Source: JAKOQB01 sp036824465
GTDB taxonomy: Bacteria; Pseudomonadota; Gammaproteobacteria; Burkholderiales; Burkholderiaceae_F
Assembly (NCBI GenBank): GCA_036824465.1
Contig: DAITAC010000008.1
Coordinates: forward strand, 1 to 64,000
Length of the DNA: 64,000 nucleotides
Reading direction: 5' to 3'
Shown piece by piece: positions 7,603 to 16,955 of the stretch; within the stretch, counting starts at the first letter, position 1, and each line of letters opens with the position of its first letter. Made by a program: the position numbers and the translations under genes. The notes beneath the pieces were generated by a model. The model did no database searches, was not told the DNA's origin, and was given only the letters and a program-made list of their open reading frames with translations.

Positions 7603-10470
7603 ATGCTGCTGCAATCGAATCCCGTCACGTCGATGCGGGCGACGCCTTCGTTGCCGGACGCGGACCATGCTTCGCAGCGCCTCATTACGCTGATTGCCGC
7701 GCTGCTTGAAGAGACGCGTGGCAGGCCGGTCAGCGTCGATGCCGGTGCGCAACTCGACACGGATCTGGGCATCGACAGCCTGGCGCGGGTCGAACTGGGG
7801 CTGCGGATCGAGCGCGAATTTGGCGTGCGATTGCGCGACGAAGCGCTGATGCAGGCCGCAACACCAGCGGACCTTCAGTCGGCGCTGGCCGATGCGTTGA
7901 CGGTCGGGCCGGCGCATGGCCGTGCAGCGGCGCTGCCCCGAGCACGCCCCGCAAAGGAAGTGATCTCGCCGATCACCGGCACGCCAGATGATGCAATCAA
8001 TCTGGTCGACGTGCTGGCGTGGCACGCCGCGCGGCATCCTGGGCGGCGTCACATCACGTTCCTCGCGTCCGACGAGCAAAGCGAGACGCTGAGCTACGGT
8101 GAACTCGATGCACGTGCGCGCCGCGTGGCTGCGGGGCTGGCAGCGCGCGGGCTGCAGCGGGGTCAGACCTGCGGCCTGATGCTGGCGACCGGGCTCGACT
8201 TCTTTGCGGTTTTCATCGGCATCCTGATGGTCGGCGCGATTCCGGTGCCGATCTATCCCCCGTTCCGGATGTCGCAGCTCGAAGACCACATGCGGCGTCA
8301 GGCGCGCACGCTGGCGAGTTGTGACGCTGCGCTGCTGGTATCGCTGCCGGAAGCGCGTTTGCTGGCGCGCCTGCTGAAAGGAACGGTGCCATCGCTACGG
8401 CACGTCCTCACACCAGAGGATCTGCTTGCGCGGGAACCGCTGGCGGCGATCGCTGCTGCTACGGCGGACGACATCGCCTTCCTGCAATACACCTCGGGCA
8501 GCACCGGCAATCCGAAGGGCGTGATCCTCACGCACGCGAATCTGCTCGCCAACCTGCGCGCGATGGGCACCGCGGCGGGGGCATCGTCGAGCGATGTCTT
8601 CGTGTCGTGGCTGCCGCTGTATCACGACATGGGATTGATCGGCGCCTGGATGTGCAGCCTGTACTTCGGCGTCCATCTCGTCCTGATGGCGCCGCAGTCA
8701 TTTCTTGCACGGCCCGCGCGCTGGCTGTGGGCGATCGACCGGCATCGCGCAACGATTTCGGCCGCGCCCAATTTCGCTTACGAACTTGTCGCCAGCCGTG
8801 TTGACGAAACCGAATTCGGCGGACTTGATTTGTCGTCACTGCGCTGGGCGTTCAATGGTGCCGAGGCCGTGAGCGCCGGCACGCTCGCGCGCTTCGCGCA
8901 GCGCTTTGCGCGCTACGGTTTGGATCCGCGCAGCATTGCGCCGGTCTACGGACTGGCCGAATGCGGCCTCGACCTGGTGTTTCCGCCGCCACGACGCGGC
9001 GTGCTGGTCGATCACATCGACCGCGATGCGTTGGCGCTCACGGGTCGCGCCATGGCGATCGCTGCCAGCGATCCGCGCGCGCAACCGATCGTTGCCAACG
9101 GTCGTGTGTTGCCGGGCTACGCGATCCGCATCATCGACGAACGGGGTCGCGATTTGCCTGAGCGGCGCCAGGGCCGCGTGGAGTTCCGCGGCCCGTCGGC
9201 CACCCGCGGCTACTTCAACAATCCACGGGCGACTGGGCAACTCATTCATGGCGAGTGGCTCGACAGCGGCGACCTCGGCTACCTCGCCGATCAGGAGCTC
9301 TACATCACGGGACGCGCCAAAGACCTGATCATCCGCGGCGGCCACAATATCCATCCGTACGAACTGGAGGAAGCCGTCGGCGAGGTGGCTGGCATCCGGC
9401 GCGGCTGCGTGGCGGTGTTCGGCGTGCCGGATGAGCGCAATGCGACCGAACGTGTGATCGTGCTGGCCGAGACGCGCGAGCAGGATGCCGCGCGGCGCGC
9501 GCAACTGTGCGCCACCATCAACCGGCTTGCGAACGATCTGCTGGCCGCACCGGCCGACGATGTGGTCCTAGCGCCGCCGGGCAGCGTGCTGAAAACCTCG
9601 AGCGGCAAGATCCGCCGGGCCGCCACGCGCGACAACTTCCTTCAGGGACGGGTGGGATCGACGCGCACCGCCGTGTGGTGGCAGGTGGTGAGACTGGCGG
9701 CCAGCGGGGTGGAGGCGCGTATTCGGCTTGCCGCAGCGCGCATGCTGTCGATCGCGATCGGTTCGTGGTGTTGGTTTGTGTTCGGCCTGATCGGCGCGGC
9801 CGGATTCATTTGCGCACTCGCGCCGCTGTCGATATCGACACGGCGGCGCGTTGCGCGCACTTTGGCGCGCACGGGCGTGCGGCTCGCCGGCGTTCGGCTC
9901 GAAGTAGGCGGCATCGAAGGGTTGTCGCCGGCCGGCGCGTTCGTGATTGCGGCCAATCATTCGAGCTACATCGACTCGTTCGTCCTTGCCGCCGCACTGC
10001 CGCCGCGGTTCGCGTTCGTTTCCAAGGGCGAGTATCGGCATCATTGGCTGATGCGGCGCCTGCTCGCCAGTCTCGGCACGCGTTTCGTCGAGCGCTTCGA
10101 TCCCGCCCGCGGCGTGGAAGACACGCGCGAACTGGTCGCAGCAATGCGTCGCGGTGAATCGCTGATCATGTTTCCGGAAGGCACGTTTCGGCGCGAGCCA
10201 AGCCTGCTTCCATTACGGATGGGAACGTTCATCGTCGCCGCCGAGTGCGGAGCCGCGGTGGTGCCGGTGGCGGTCTATGGCACGCGCGCGATTCTTCCCG
10301 CTGACACGTGGCTGCCACGGCCGGGCGAGGTGAAGGTGATCATCGGCGCACCCATCGTTCCGCGCGGAAGCGGCTGGGACGCCGCGCTGGCGCTGCGCGC
10401 TGCAACGTCGCAAGCTCTTGCCCCTGCGGCGAGTGGTGCAAGTGGCGCGCCGCTGGGTCAGCCTGCGTGA
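7603..10470 (+). CDS. ACP / fatty acyl-AMP ligase / PlsC acyltransferase fusion
   Basis: A protein of about 955 residues with three catalytic or carrier modules. First comes an acyl-carrier domain with the phosphopantetheine serine in LGIDSLARVE (about residue 58). Next is an AMP-forming acyl ligase (about 130-690) with YTSGSTGNPKG near 296 and the FAAL-like SWLPLYHDMGLIG. Last is a PlsC-type lysophospholipid acyltransferase (about 760-940) with NHSSYID and FPEGTF, after two hydrophobic helices. Such a protein could activate a free fatty acid, load it on its own ACP and transfer it to a glycerolipid, like E. coli Aas but in the opposite order and with a built-in carrier. The start is uncertain: GTG 7549, ATG 7603 and ATG 7633 are all in frame and none has a good ribosome binding site. 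Confidence 0.85.
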   Translation: MLLQSNPVTSMRATPSLPDADHASQRLITLIAALLEETRGRPVSVDAGAQLDTDLGIDSLARVELGLRIEREFGVRLRDEALMQAATPADLQSALADALTVGPAHGRAAALPRARPAKEVISPITGTPDDAINLVDVLAWHAARHPGRRHITFLASDEQSETLSYGELDARARRVAAGLAARGLQRGQTCGLMLATGLDFFAVFIGILMVGAIPVPIYPPFRMSQLEDHMRRQARTLASCDAALLVSLPEARLLARLLKGTVPSLRHVLTPEDLLAREPLAAIAAATADDIAFLQYTSGSTGNPKGVILTHANLLANLRAMGTAAGASSSDVFVSWLPLYHDMGLIGAWMCSLYFGVHLVLMAPQSFLARPARWLWAIDRHRATISAAPNFAYELVASRVDETEFGGLDLSSLRWAFNGAEAVSAGTLARFAQRFARYGLDPRSIAPVYGLAECGLDLVFPPPRRGVLVDHIDRDALALTGRAMAIAASDPRAQPIVANGRVLPGYAIRIIDERGRDLPERRQGRVEFRGPSATRGYFNNPRATGQLIHGEWLDSGDLGYLADQELYITGRAKDLIIRGGHNIHPYELEEAVGEVAGIRRGCVAVFGVPDERNATERVIVLAETREQDAARRAQLCATINRLANDLLAAPADDVVLAPPGSVLKTSSGKIRRAATRDNFLQGRVGSTRTAVWWQVVRLAASGVEARIRLAAARMLSIAIGSWCWFVFGLIGAAGFICALAPLSISTRRRVARTLARTGVRLAGVRLEVGGIEGLSPAGAFVIAANHSSYIDSFVLAAALPPRFAFVSKGEYRHHWLMRRLLASLGTRFVERFDPARGVEDTRELVAAMRRGESLIMFPEGTFRREPSLLPLRMGTFIVAAECGAAVVPVAVYGTRAILPADTWLPRPGEVKVIIGAPIVPRGSGWDAALALRAATSQALAPAASGASGAPLGQPA

Positions 10471-10488
10471 GACGGTAGTCGGAAGCTC

Positions 10489-11919
10489 CTAGCCCTTCAC
10501 GCACACCTTCGGCCGCAGGAACGCGACGCGCTTCGCGAGCCCCGCGCCCTCGGTCGCCGCGGCCACCGCGTCCACATCCTTGTACGCGCCGGGTGCTTCC
10601 TCGGCCGCGCCGCGCATCGAGCGGGTGCGGATCAGGATACCGTTGGCGCGCAGTTCATCGATCAGTGTGCGGCCATGCCAGAGCTTGAGTGCCGCGTGCC
10701 GGCTCATCTGCCGACCGGCACCGTGGCTGGCGGAACTGAACGCCCGTGTTTCGCTTTCCTTGGTGCCGGCCAGGATGTAGGAGCCGGTGCCCATGCTGCC
10801 GCCGATGATCACCGGCTGGCCGACGTCGCGATATCTGAGCGGAATCGCCGGATTGCCCGGGCCGAACGCACGCGTGGCGCCCTTGCGATGCACGTAGAGC
10901 CACCGCCGCTTGCGCTCGAACTCGTGGCTCTCCAGCTTGCAGGTGTTGTGCGACACATCGAACAGCGTGTCGAGCTGCACCTGCGGAAAGAAGTGGCGGA
11001 ATGTGCGCCGCGCCAGGTGCGTGAGGATCTGCCGGTTGGCGAGTGCGACGTTGATCGCCGCATTCATCGCGCCGAGATACTGTTGCCCTTCCGACGAGTT
11101 GATCGGCGCGCAGGCCAGCTCGCGATCCGGCAGCGTAATGCCGAGCCGGTTCGCCGCCTTGGCGAGGCTCACCAGGTATTCGGTGCCGATCTGGTGCCCG
11201 AGCCCGCGCGAACCGCAGTGGATGGACACCACGACCTGGCCCTCGCGCACGCCGAATGCGTCGGCCGCCGTGCGATCGAACACCTTTTCGACCACCTGCA
11301 CTTCAAGGTAGTGGTTGCCGGAGCCCAGCGTGCCCATTTCGCCGCGCTGGCGCTTTTTCGCCGTCTTCGACACATCGTCCGGTACCGCGCCCTTGATGCG
11401 GCCATGTTCTTCAACGAACTCGAGTTCCGCGCCGTCGCCAAAGCCGTGCCGCACCGCCCATTCGGCCCCTTCGGTCATGATGTCGTCCAGTTCGTCATCG
11501 CCGAGTTGCAGATCGCCTTCGACGCCCACGCCCGCGGGAATGTCGCGAAACAGGCTGTCGGCAAGCTTTTCGCTCTTCGGGAGCAGGTCGTCGAGCGTCA
11601 GCGTGGTGCGCAGGCAGCGGATGCCGCACGAAATGTCGAAACCGACGCCGCCGGCGGAAATGATTCCACCCTGGTCGGGATCGAAGGCTGCCACGCCGCC
11701 GATCGGAAAGCCATAGCCCCAGTGTGCGTCCGGCATCGCCATCGCGGGACCGACGAGCCCCGGCAACTGCGCGACGTTGCCGATCTGCTCCAGCACCTTG
11801 TCATCCATCGCGGCCACCAGTGCGCGATCGCCGTACAGCAGCGCCTCGCCGCGCGCCTTATCCGGCGGCTTCACGCGCCAGCAGAACTCGTCGATCGGCT
11901 CGAGTCGGGTCATATCCAT
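10489..11919 (-). CDS. rtcB: RNA-splicing ligase RtcB
   Basis: A 476-residue GTP-dependent RNA ligase that joins 2',3'-cyclic phosphate (or 3'-phosphate) ends to 5'-OH ends. DAHWGYGFPIGGVAAF, GGVGFDISCGIRCL (metal-binding cysteine), GSGNHYLEVQ, HCGSRGLGHQIG and SASHGAGRQMSRH (guanylylated histidine) are all intact. The size matches bacterial RtcB. It is the second gene of an archease-rtcB operon (12-bp gap). The sigma-54 regulator RtcR and the cyclase RtcA, common neighbours elsewhere, are absent; instead an FNR-like box lies before archease. Confidence 0.97.
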   Translation of the reverse strand: MDMTRLEPIDEFCWRVKPPDKARGEALLYGDRALVAAMDDKVLEQIGNVAQLPGLVGPAMAMPDAHWGYGFPIGGVAAFDPDQGGIISAGGVGFDISCGIRCLRTTLTLDDLLPKSEKLADSLFRDIPAGVGVEGDLQLGDDELDDIMTEGAEWAVRHGFGDGAELEFVEEHGRIKGAVPDDVSKTAKKRQRGEMGTLGSGNHYLEVQVVEKVFDRTAADAFGVREGQVVVSIHCGSRGLGHQIGTEYLVSLAKAANRLGITLPDRELACAPINSSEGQQYLGAMNAAINVALANRQILTHLARRTFRHFFPQVQLDTLFDVSHNTCKLESHEFERKRRWLYVHRKGATRAFGPGNPAIPLRYRDVGQPVIIGGSMGTGSYILAGTKESETRAFSSASHGAGRQMSRHAALKLWHGRTLIDELRANGILIRTRSMRGAAEEAPGAYKDVDAVAAATEGAGLAKRVAFLRPKVCVKG

Positions 11920-11931
11920 CGTGTTTTCCCT

Positions 11932-12360
11932 TTACACGTCGACGACGCAGCGCGCTTCCCAGCCGTCCGCGGCGGGCCTTACCGCAAGCTCGGTCAATGT
12001 CGCGCCCTTGACCTCGGTGCCGCGTTCCTCATCTCGCCGCCAGTGCGCGCCTCGCGCGGTCCCGCGCCAGTGATCCTTGTCTCTTTCGAGATGGAAGTCG
12101 GCAAACACCGCACGCTTCTCCCGGGCCGCCGCCAGCAACGCATTGAGCCACTGCACCAGCGCGAATTCCAGGTCGCTTTCGTCGAATTGAACCTCCGCCC
12201 GGACCTCGAGGGTGACGCTCGCCGGCTCTGCCATGATCGCGAACATGGCGCGGGCTGCGCCTTCGAATGCCCGCTCAACGTTCAGACCCCGGCCGATGAC
12301 GCCGATATCGGCCCCGTGTTCGAAGTAGTCGGTGCTACTCGCGCTCGCAGATCCGGCCAT
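11932..12360 (-). CDS. Archease, RtcB activator
   Basis: A 142-residue archease-family protein. The N-terminal DYFEHGADIGVIGRG is the conserved strand and calcium-binding aspartate region, and LVQWLNALLAA plus GAHWRRDEERGTEVKGATL match the body of the family. Archease promotes RtcB guanylylation and lets it turn over repeatedly. It is upstream of and in the same operon as rtcB, the usual arrangement. It could be misannotated as a Hsp33-like chaperone, but the gene context leaves little doubt. Confidence 0.92.
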   Translation of the reverse strand: MAGSASASSTDYFEHGADIGVIGRGLNVERAFEGAARAMFAIMAEPASVTLEVRAEVQFDESDLEFALVQWLNALLAAAREKRAVFADFHLERDKDHWRGTARGAHWRRDEERGTEVKGATLTELAVRPAADGWEARCVVDV

Positions 12361-12380
12361 CGGTTTGTGTCCCTTGCGTC

Positions 12381-12421
12381 AAGGTATCCGGTCAAGTGCG
12401 AGCCACATTGACCCCTGGCAA
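12381..12421 (-). promoter_or_regulatory. Candidate FNR/ANR-type class II promoter of archease-rtcB
   Basis: TTGAC-CCCT-GGCAA (12408-12421) matches 7 of 10 consensus bases. On the minus strand TACCTT (12381-12386) is centred 31 bp away, toward archease. The palindrome CATTG-N8-CAATG surrounds the box. It is the weakest box of the set, and is listed because its geometry equals the others. Confidence 0.42.
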
Positions 12422-12491
12422 TGCACGAATAATTCTGTGTCGCACGCTTGCGGCATGGGCAGGTGATGCGCAATGTGGCCACAATGCGCCT

Positions 12492-14051
12492 ATGTCGAAC
12501 GTTTCGAACCCCGCCTCCCCGACGTTACCCTTCGCATCGACAGCGCTGCGCCGATCCGTGCGACCGGATTCGCTGAACGGATTCCACAACCCCGGACGCT
12601 GGTTTTCGCTCGCGTGGGATGTCTGGCTCGGCGGCTGGCTGTCACCGCAGGAAATCCAGCGCCGCAGCGCGCGGCGCCTGCGCGAAATGATTGCGTTCGC
12701 GCGCGCGCAGGTTCCACTGTATCGGCAACTGTATCGCGACCAGCCGCGCACCGGCGTTCCACTGTCGAGTCTGCCGATTGTCAGCAAGAGCGACCTGATG
12801 CGCGATATCGAGGCAAGCTTGAGTGATCGCGAAGTCTCGCGCGCGGCGTTGCTGCAGTTTCTGGAGCATGGCGACGCTGTTGGCCAGCCGTTCATGAATC
12901 GCTACTCCGTGTGGACCACGTCGGGCACGACCGGCAAACCCGGCATCTTCCTGCACGACGCAGACGCGCTGGCGGTGTACGAGGCGTTGCAGATGTTCAG
13001 GTTCCGGCGCATTTCGTCTCCCGCCGAACTGGCGCTGCGTTTTGCGGCGGGCGAACGCTTTGCGATGGTGGCGGCAACCGGCGGTCACTTCGCCGGCGTG
13101 TCGAGTATCGAGCACCTGCGTCGCACTTACCCGTGGCTCGCTCCAACGATGCGCTCGTTTTCGCTGCTGCAGCCCTGGCCCGATCTGATCGCGCAACTGA
13201 ACGCGTATCGACCGACGCTGCTGGCGACTTATCCGACTGCGGCTGAGGTGCTCGCAGAAGAACAGGACGCGGATCGGTTGAAGATTGAACTGCGCGAACT
13301 GTGGACCGGCGGCGAATGCCTGTGTCCGACCACGCGCCAGCGGCTGGAGCGCAGCTTTGGCTGCAAGGTGCGCAATGAGTACGGTGCATCGGAGTTCATG
13401 TCGATCGCGTGGGACTGCGGACATGGCAGCCTGCACGTCAACAGCGACTGGGTGCTGCTGGAGCCGGTCGATGCGCAGTTGCGGCCGGTCGAGCCCGGTG
13501 TGCCGTCGCACACGGTGCTGCTGACCAATCTGGCAAATCGGATCCAGCCGCTGATTCGATACAACCTCGGCGACTCGGTCACATTGCGCGCCGATCCATG
13601 TTCGTGCGGCAATCGCCTGCCGGCGATCCAGGTCGAGGGTCGGCACGATGACACACTGGCGTTCGACGATGCGTCGGGTCGGTCGGTCAAGCTGCTGCCG
13701 CTGGTGCTGTCGACCGTCCTCGAAGAAGACGCGCACGTCAACGATTTTCAGCTGGTGCAGACTGCAGCACGTCGGCTGCTGGTTCGGCTGGGCACTTCCG
13801 AGCGCGGACGCGGCGAAGCTGCACGCACTGCGTTGCGCGCCTATCTTCAATCGGTCGGCCTGTCCTCAGTCGCGGTGCAGATCGACACGCAGCCGCCACA
13901 GCGCAGTCAGGCGAGCGGCAAGTTGCGTCGCGTGATGTGCTGCCTCGAATCCGGGGAGCGACGCAGCGTGGAACGCCCGTCGGGGGCGATCGCCGGCCGC
14001 GCTCATGCGGCCGCACGTTCAGCGCGCCAGGTGACACGAGCGGCACAATAG
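12492..14051 (+). CDS. Phenylacetate-CoA ligase / CapK-family adenylating enzyme
   Basis: A 519-residue member of the PaaK/CapK branch of adenylate-forming enzymes. VWTTSGTTGKPGIF (about residue 140) is the ATP P-loop, LWTGGECLC and RNEYGASEFMSIAWDC are the following core motifs, and IRYNLGDSVTL plus a CSCG cysteine pair occur in this family. The ATG at 12492 opens MSNVSNPASPT; longer in-frame starts are unlikely. Substrate is not predictable; CapK relatives act on phenylacetate, other aryl acids or surface-polysaccharide precursors. The last 40 or so residues are low-complexity and arginine/alanine-rich. The stop is 5 bp before the next gene, so the two are probably co-transcribed. Confidence 0.85.
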   Translation: MSNVSNPASPTLPFASTALRRSVRPDSLNGFHNPGRWFSLAWDVWLGGWLSPQEIQRRSARRLREMIAFARAQVPLYRQLYRDQPRTGVPLSSLPIVSKSDLMRDIEASLSDREVSRAALLQFLEHGDAVGQPFMNRYSVWTTSGTTGKPGIFLHDADALAVYEALQMFRFRRISSPAELALRFAAGERFAMVAATGGHFAGVSSIEHLRRTYPWLAPTMRSFSLLQPWPDLIAQLNAYRPTLLATYPTAAEVLAEEQDADRLKIELRELWTGGECLCPTTRQRLERSFGCKVRNEYGASEFMSIAWDCGHGSLHVNSDWVLLEPVDAQLRPVEPGVPSHTVLLTNLANRIQPLIRYNLGDSVTLRADPCSCGNRLPAIQVEGRHDDTLAFDDASGRSVKLLPLVLSTVLEEDAHVNDFQLVQTAARRLLVRLGTSERGRGEAARTALRAYLQSVGLSSVAVQIDTQPPQRSQASGKLRRVMCCLESGERRSVERPSGAIAGRAHAAARSARQVTRAAQ

Positions 14052-14056
14052 CCGTC

Positions 14057-15160
14057 GTGACTCGACGGCTGGCCAATCTTCAACTCCTTCGCAACCGCCC
14101 CCTGTGCTGGGGCGCGGCGGCAATTCTGGTGGTCGCACTCGCGGCGGGATGCTCTTCAGCCGGCTACTACGCGCAGGCCGCGCGTGGCCACATCGCGGTG
14201 CTCGCGGCCGCCCGGCCAGTCGAAGAACTGCTGGCCGACCCGGCGACGGCGGAGCCGCTGAGGCAGCGATTGCAGCGGGCGCGCGAGATCCGCAGCTTTG
14301 CCGCGCGTGAGCTTGGACTGCCTGACAACGCAAGCTACACCGCCTATGCCGATCTCGGTCGACCCGCAGTGGTGTGGAACGTGTTCGCGACTCCCGCGTT
14401 GTCTCTTGAGCTGAAGACCTGGTGCTATCCGCTGTTCGGCTGCGCCGGGTACCGCGGCTATTTCGACAAGACGGCGGCCGATCGCTTTGCTGACGAGCTC
14501 AGAGCGCAGGGTTACGACGTCAACGTGGCGCCGGTGCCCGCGTACTCGACGCTGGGCTGGTTCAACGACCCGCTGCTGAACACCTTCATCAATTGGCAGG
14601 ATGGCGAGCTGGCGCGCATGGTGTTCCATGAGCTCGCGCACCAGGTCGTCTACGTGAAGGACGACACGGTCTTCAATGAAAGCTTCGCGACTGCGGTGGA
14701 ACGTGCCGGCGTGACCCGCTGGCTGGCCGCGCGGCGCGACGCGTCGTTGTCGCGTGGTTACGCCGAGATCGAGCGTCGGCGCGCCGATTTCCTGGCGCTG
14801 CTGCTCATGTATCGCGGGGAGTTGCGGCAAATCTACGCCGACACCGCGCCCGAGGCGGTACGGCTCGAACGCAAGCGCGCCGCACTCGAGGCGCTGCAGG
14901 CAGACTTTCGGCGGATGCGCGACCAGCGCTGGAATGGCTTCCACGGCTACGACCGCTTTTTTGCACAGGACCTGAACAATGCCCATCTTGCAGCCGTCGG
15001 GGCGTACAACGACCTCGTGCCGGCGTTCGAGGCGCTGCTGGCGCGGGGCGGGGGTGCGCTGCCCGGCTTCTACGCCGAGGTCCGGCGGCTGGCCGCGCTG
15101 GCAAAGCCGCGGCGGAACAACGAACTTTCCGCACTGGTATCCGGGGAAGCGTCAAAGTAA
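14057..15160 (+). CDS. Putative zinc aminopeptidase lipoprotein (COG4324 type)
   Basis: A 367-residue protein starting at GTG 14057. An N-terminal hydrophobic segment ends in a lipobox-like LAAGCSSAG, so it is probably a lipoprotein. VFHELAHQVVYV carries the HExxH zinc site, and FNESFATAVERAG about 20 residues on supplies the third ligand glutamate, as in gluzincins. ETKWCYP-like LKTWCYPLFGCAGYRGYFD and the GWFNDPLLNTFI segment match the proteobacterial predicted-aminopeptidase family. Peptide substrate unknown. The earlier in-frame ATG at 13937 lies inside the preceding gene and would hide the signal peptide. Confidence 0.88.
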   Translation: MTRRLANLQLLRNRPLCWGAAAILVVALAAGCSSAGYYAQAARGHIAVLAAARPVEELLADPATAEPLRQRLQRAREIRSFAARELGLPDNASYTAYADLGRPAVVWNVFATPALSLELKTWCYPLFGCAGYRGYFDKTAADRFADELRAQGYDVNVAPVPAYSTLGWFNDPLLNTFINWQDGELARMVFHELAHQVVYVKDDTVFNESFATAVERAGVTRWLAARRDASLSRGYAEIERRRADFLALLLMYRGELRQIYADTAPEAVRLERKRAALEALQADFRRMRDQRWNGFHGYDRFFAQDLNNAHLAAVGAYNDLVPAFEALLARGGGALPGFYAEVRRLAALAKPRRNNELSALVSGEASK

Positions 15161-15247
15161 CGGCGTCGCCCGGTCGGTATCATTTTGTGGAGCGCACCTA
15201 ACCGCTTGCGTGATCCGAACCACCATATAACGACACAGGAGATACAG

Positions 15248-16936
15248 ATGGGCGCAGTCGACCGTTTCTGGCTGAAGAACTATCCAAAGGGTGTGCCGGC
15301 CGATATCGATTACCACCAGTACGAATCGCTGGTGTCACTGCTCGACGAAGCGTTCAAGAAACACGGCGCGCAACCTGCGTATTCATGCATGGGCGCGACA
15401 CTCACGTTCCGCCAGCTCGACGAGAACTCGGCGGCGATCGCGGCGTGGCTGCAATCGAAGGGCTACGGCAAGGGCGCGCGCATCGCCATCATGATGCCCA
15501 ACATCCTGCAGAACCCGGTGGTGATTGCCGGCGTTCTGCGCGCCGGCTGCACGGTGGTCAATGTCAATCCACTCTACACGCCGCGCGAACTGGAGCATCA
15601 ACTGAAGGACTCCGGCGCACAGGCGATCTTCATTCTCGAGAACTTCGCCACCACCTTGCAGCAGGTGATCGACAAGGTGCCGACCAAGCAGGTCGTCGTC
15701 TGCGCGATGGGTGACATGCTGGGGTTCGTCAAGGGGTTGCTGGTCAATTTCGTCGTGCGCAACGTGAAGAAGATGGTGCCCGAGTTTGCGTTGCCGGGCG
15801 CGCTCCATTTCCTCGACGTGCTGGCCGACGGATTGAAGATGAACATGAAACCGGTGCAGGTCGGGCACAACGACGTCGCCTTCCTGCAGTACACGGGAGG
15901 AACGACCGGTGTGTCCAAGGGCGCCACGCTGACGCACCAGAACATCATCGCCAACGTGCTGCAGTCCGAAGCGTGGTATCAGCCGGCGCTGAAGAAACTT
16001 AAACCGGGCGAACAACTGACGGTCATCACCGCGCTGCCGCTGTACCACATCTTTGCCCTCACCGCTTGCGCGATGCTGTCCGCGCGCATCGGCGGCCACT
16101 GCGTGCTGATTCCGAATCCGCGTGACATTCCGGGTTTCGTCAAGGAACTGCAGAAGCACACTTTCCATGTATTCCCGGCGGTCAACACGTTGTTCAACGG
16201 CCTGTTGAACAACGAGGAGTTCCGCAAGCTCGACTTCTCGCGCCTGCTGGTGTCGCTCGGCGGCGGCATGGCCGTGCAGCAGGCCGTGGCGGAGAAGTGG
16301 CTCAAGCTCACCGGCTGTCCGATCTGCGAGGCCTATGGCTTGTCGGAAACCTCGCCCGCCGCCACCTGTAATCCGACTGATACCGACAAGTACACCGGCT
16401 CGATCGGGCTGCCGATGCCTTCGACCGAAATCGCGATCCTGGATGATGACGGCAACCATCTCGTTCCGGGCAGCACTGGCGAAATCGCGATTCGTGGCCC
16501 GCAGGTGATGGCGGGCTACTGGCAACGCCCCGACGAGACCGCGAAGGTCATGACGGCCGACGGCTTCTTCAAGACCGGCGACATCGGCGTGATGGACGAG
16601 AACGGCTATACCAAGATCGTCGATCGCAAGAAGGACATGATCCTGGTGTCGGGCTTCAACGTGTATCCGAACGAGATCGAGGGCGTGGTCGCGGGCCATC
16701 CCGGCGTGCTCGAGTCGGCCGCCGTCGGCGTTCCGGACGAGAACTCGGGTGAGGCGGTCAAACTTTTCGTGGTCAAGAAGGACCCGGCGCTGACCGAGCG
16801 CGAACTGATGGACTACTGCAAGGAGCATTTGACCGGCTACAAGAAGCCGAAGTACATCGAGTTCCGCACCGATCTGCCGAAGACCAACGTCGGCAAGATC
16901 CTTAGGCGCGAATTGCGCGATCTGAAGAAGAGTTGA
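15248..16936 (+). CDS. fadD: Long-chain-fatty-acid-CoA ligase
   Basis: A 562-residue ATP-dependent acyl-CoA synthetase that activates imported or recycled fatty acids for beta-oxidation. FLQYTGGTTGVSKGA is the ATP/AMP motif, YGLSETSPAATCNP is the second core motif, and the FadD signature appears as DGFFKTGDIGVMDENGYTKIVDRKKDMILVSG in pieces (DGFFKTGDIG, VDRKKDMILVSGFNVYP). Lys near the C-terminus in TNVGKILRREL is the adenylation lysine. AGGAGATACAG before ATG 15248 is the ribosome binding site; the earlier in-frame TTG/ATG at 15185 has none. This is the third adenylating enzyme within 10 kb. Confidence 0.95.
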   Translation: MGAVDRFWLKNYPKGVPADIDYHQYESLVSLLDEAFKKHGAQPAYSCMGATLTFRQLDENSAAIAAWLQSKGYGKGARIAIMMPNILQNPVVIAGVLRAGCTVVNVNPLYTPRELEHQLKDSGAQAIFILENFATTLQQVIDKVPTKQVVVCAMGDMLGFVKGLLVNFVVRNVKKMVPEFALPGALHFLDVLADGLKMNMKPVQVGHNDVAFLQYTGGTTGVSKGATLTHQNIIANVLQSEAWYQPALKKLKPGEQLTVITALPLYHIFALTACAMLSARIGGHCVLIPNPRDIPGFVKELQKHTFHVFPAVNTLFNGLLNNEEFRKLDFSRLLVSLGGGMAVQQAVAEKWLKLTGCPICEAYGLSETSPAATCNPTDTDKYTGSIGLPMPSTEIAILDDDGNHLVPGSTGEIAIRGPQVMAGYWQRPDETAKVMTADGFFKTGDIGVMDENGYTKIVDRKKDMILVSGFNVYPNEIEGVVAGHPGVLESAAVGVPDENSGEAVKLFVVKKDPALTERELMDYCKEHLTGYKKPKYIEFRTDLPKTNVGKILRRELRDLKKS

Positions 16937-16955
16937 TGCGCGCAGGCGCAACTCG

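Noticed and set aside
7603..14051. Treating the ACP-ligase fusion and the CapK-like enzyme as one biosynthetic gene cluster
   Set aside because: They are separated by archease-rtcB on the other strand, and no ketosynthase, condensation or thioesterase domain is present.
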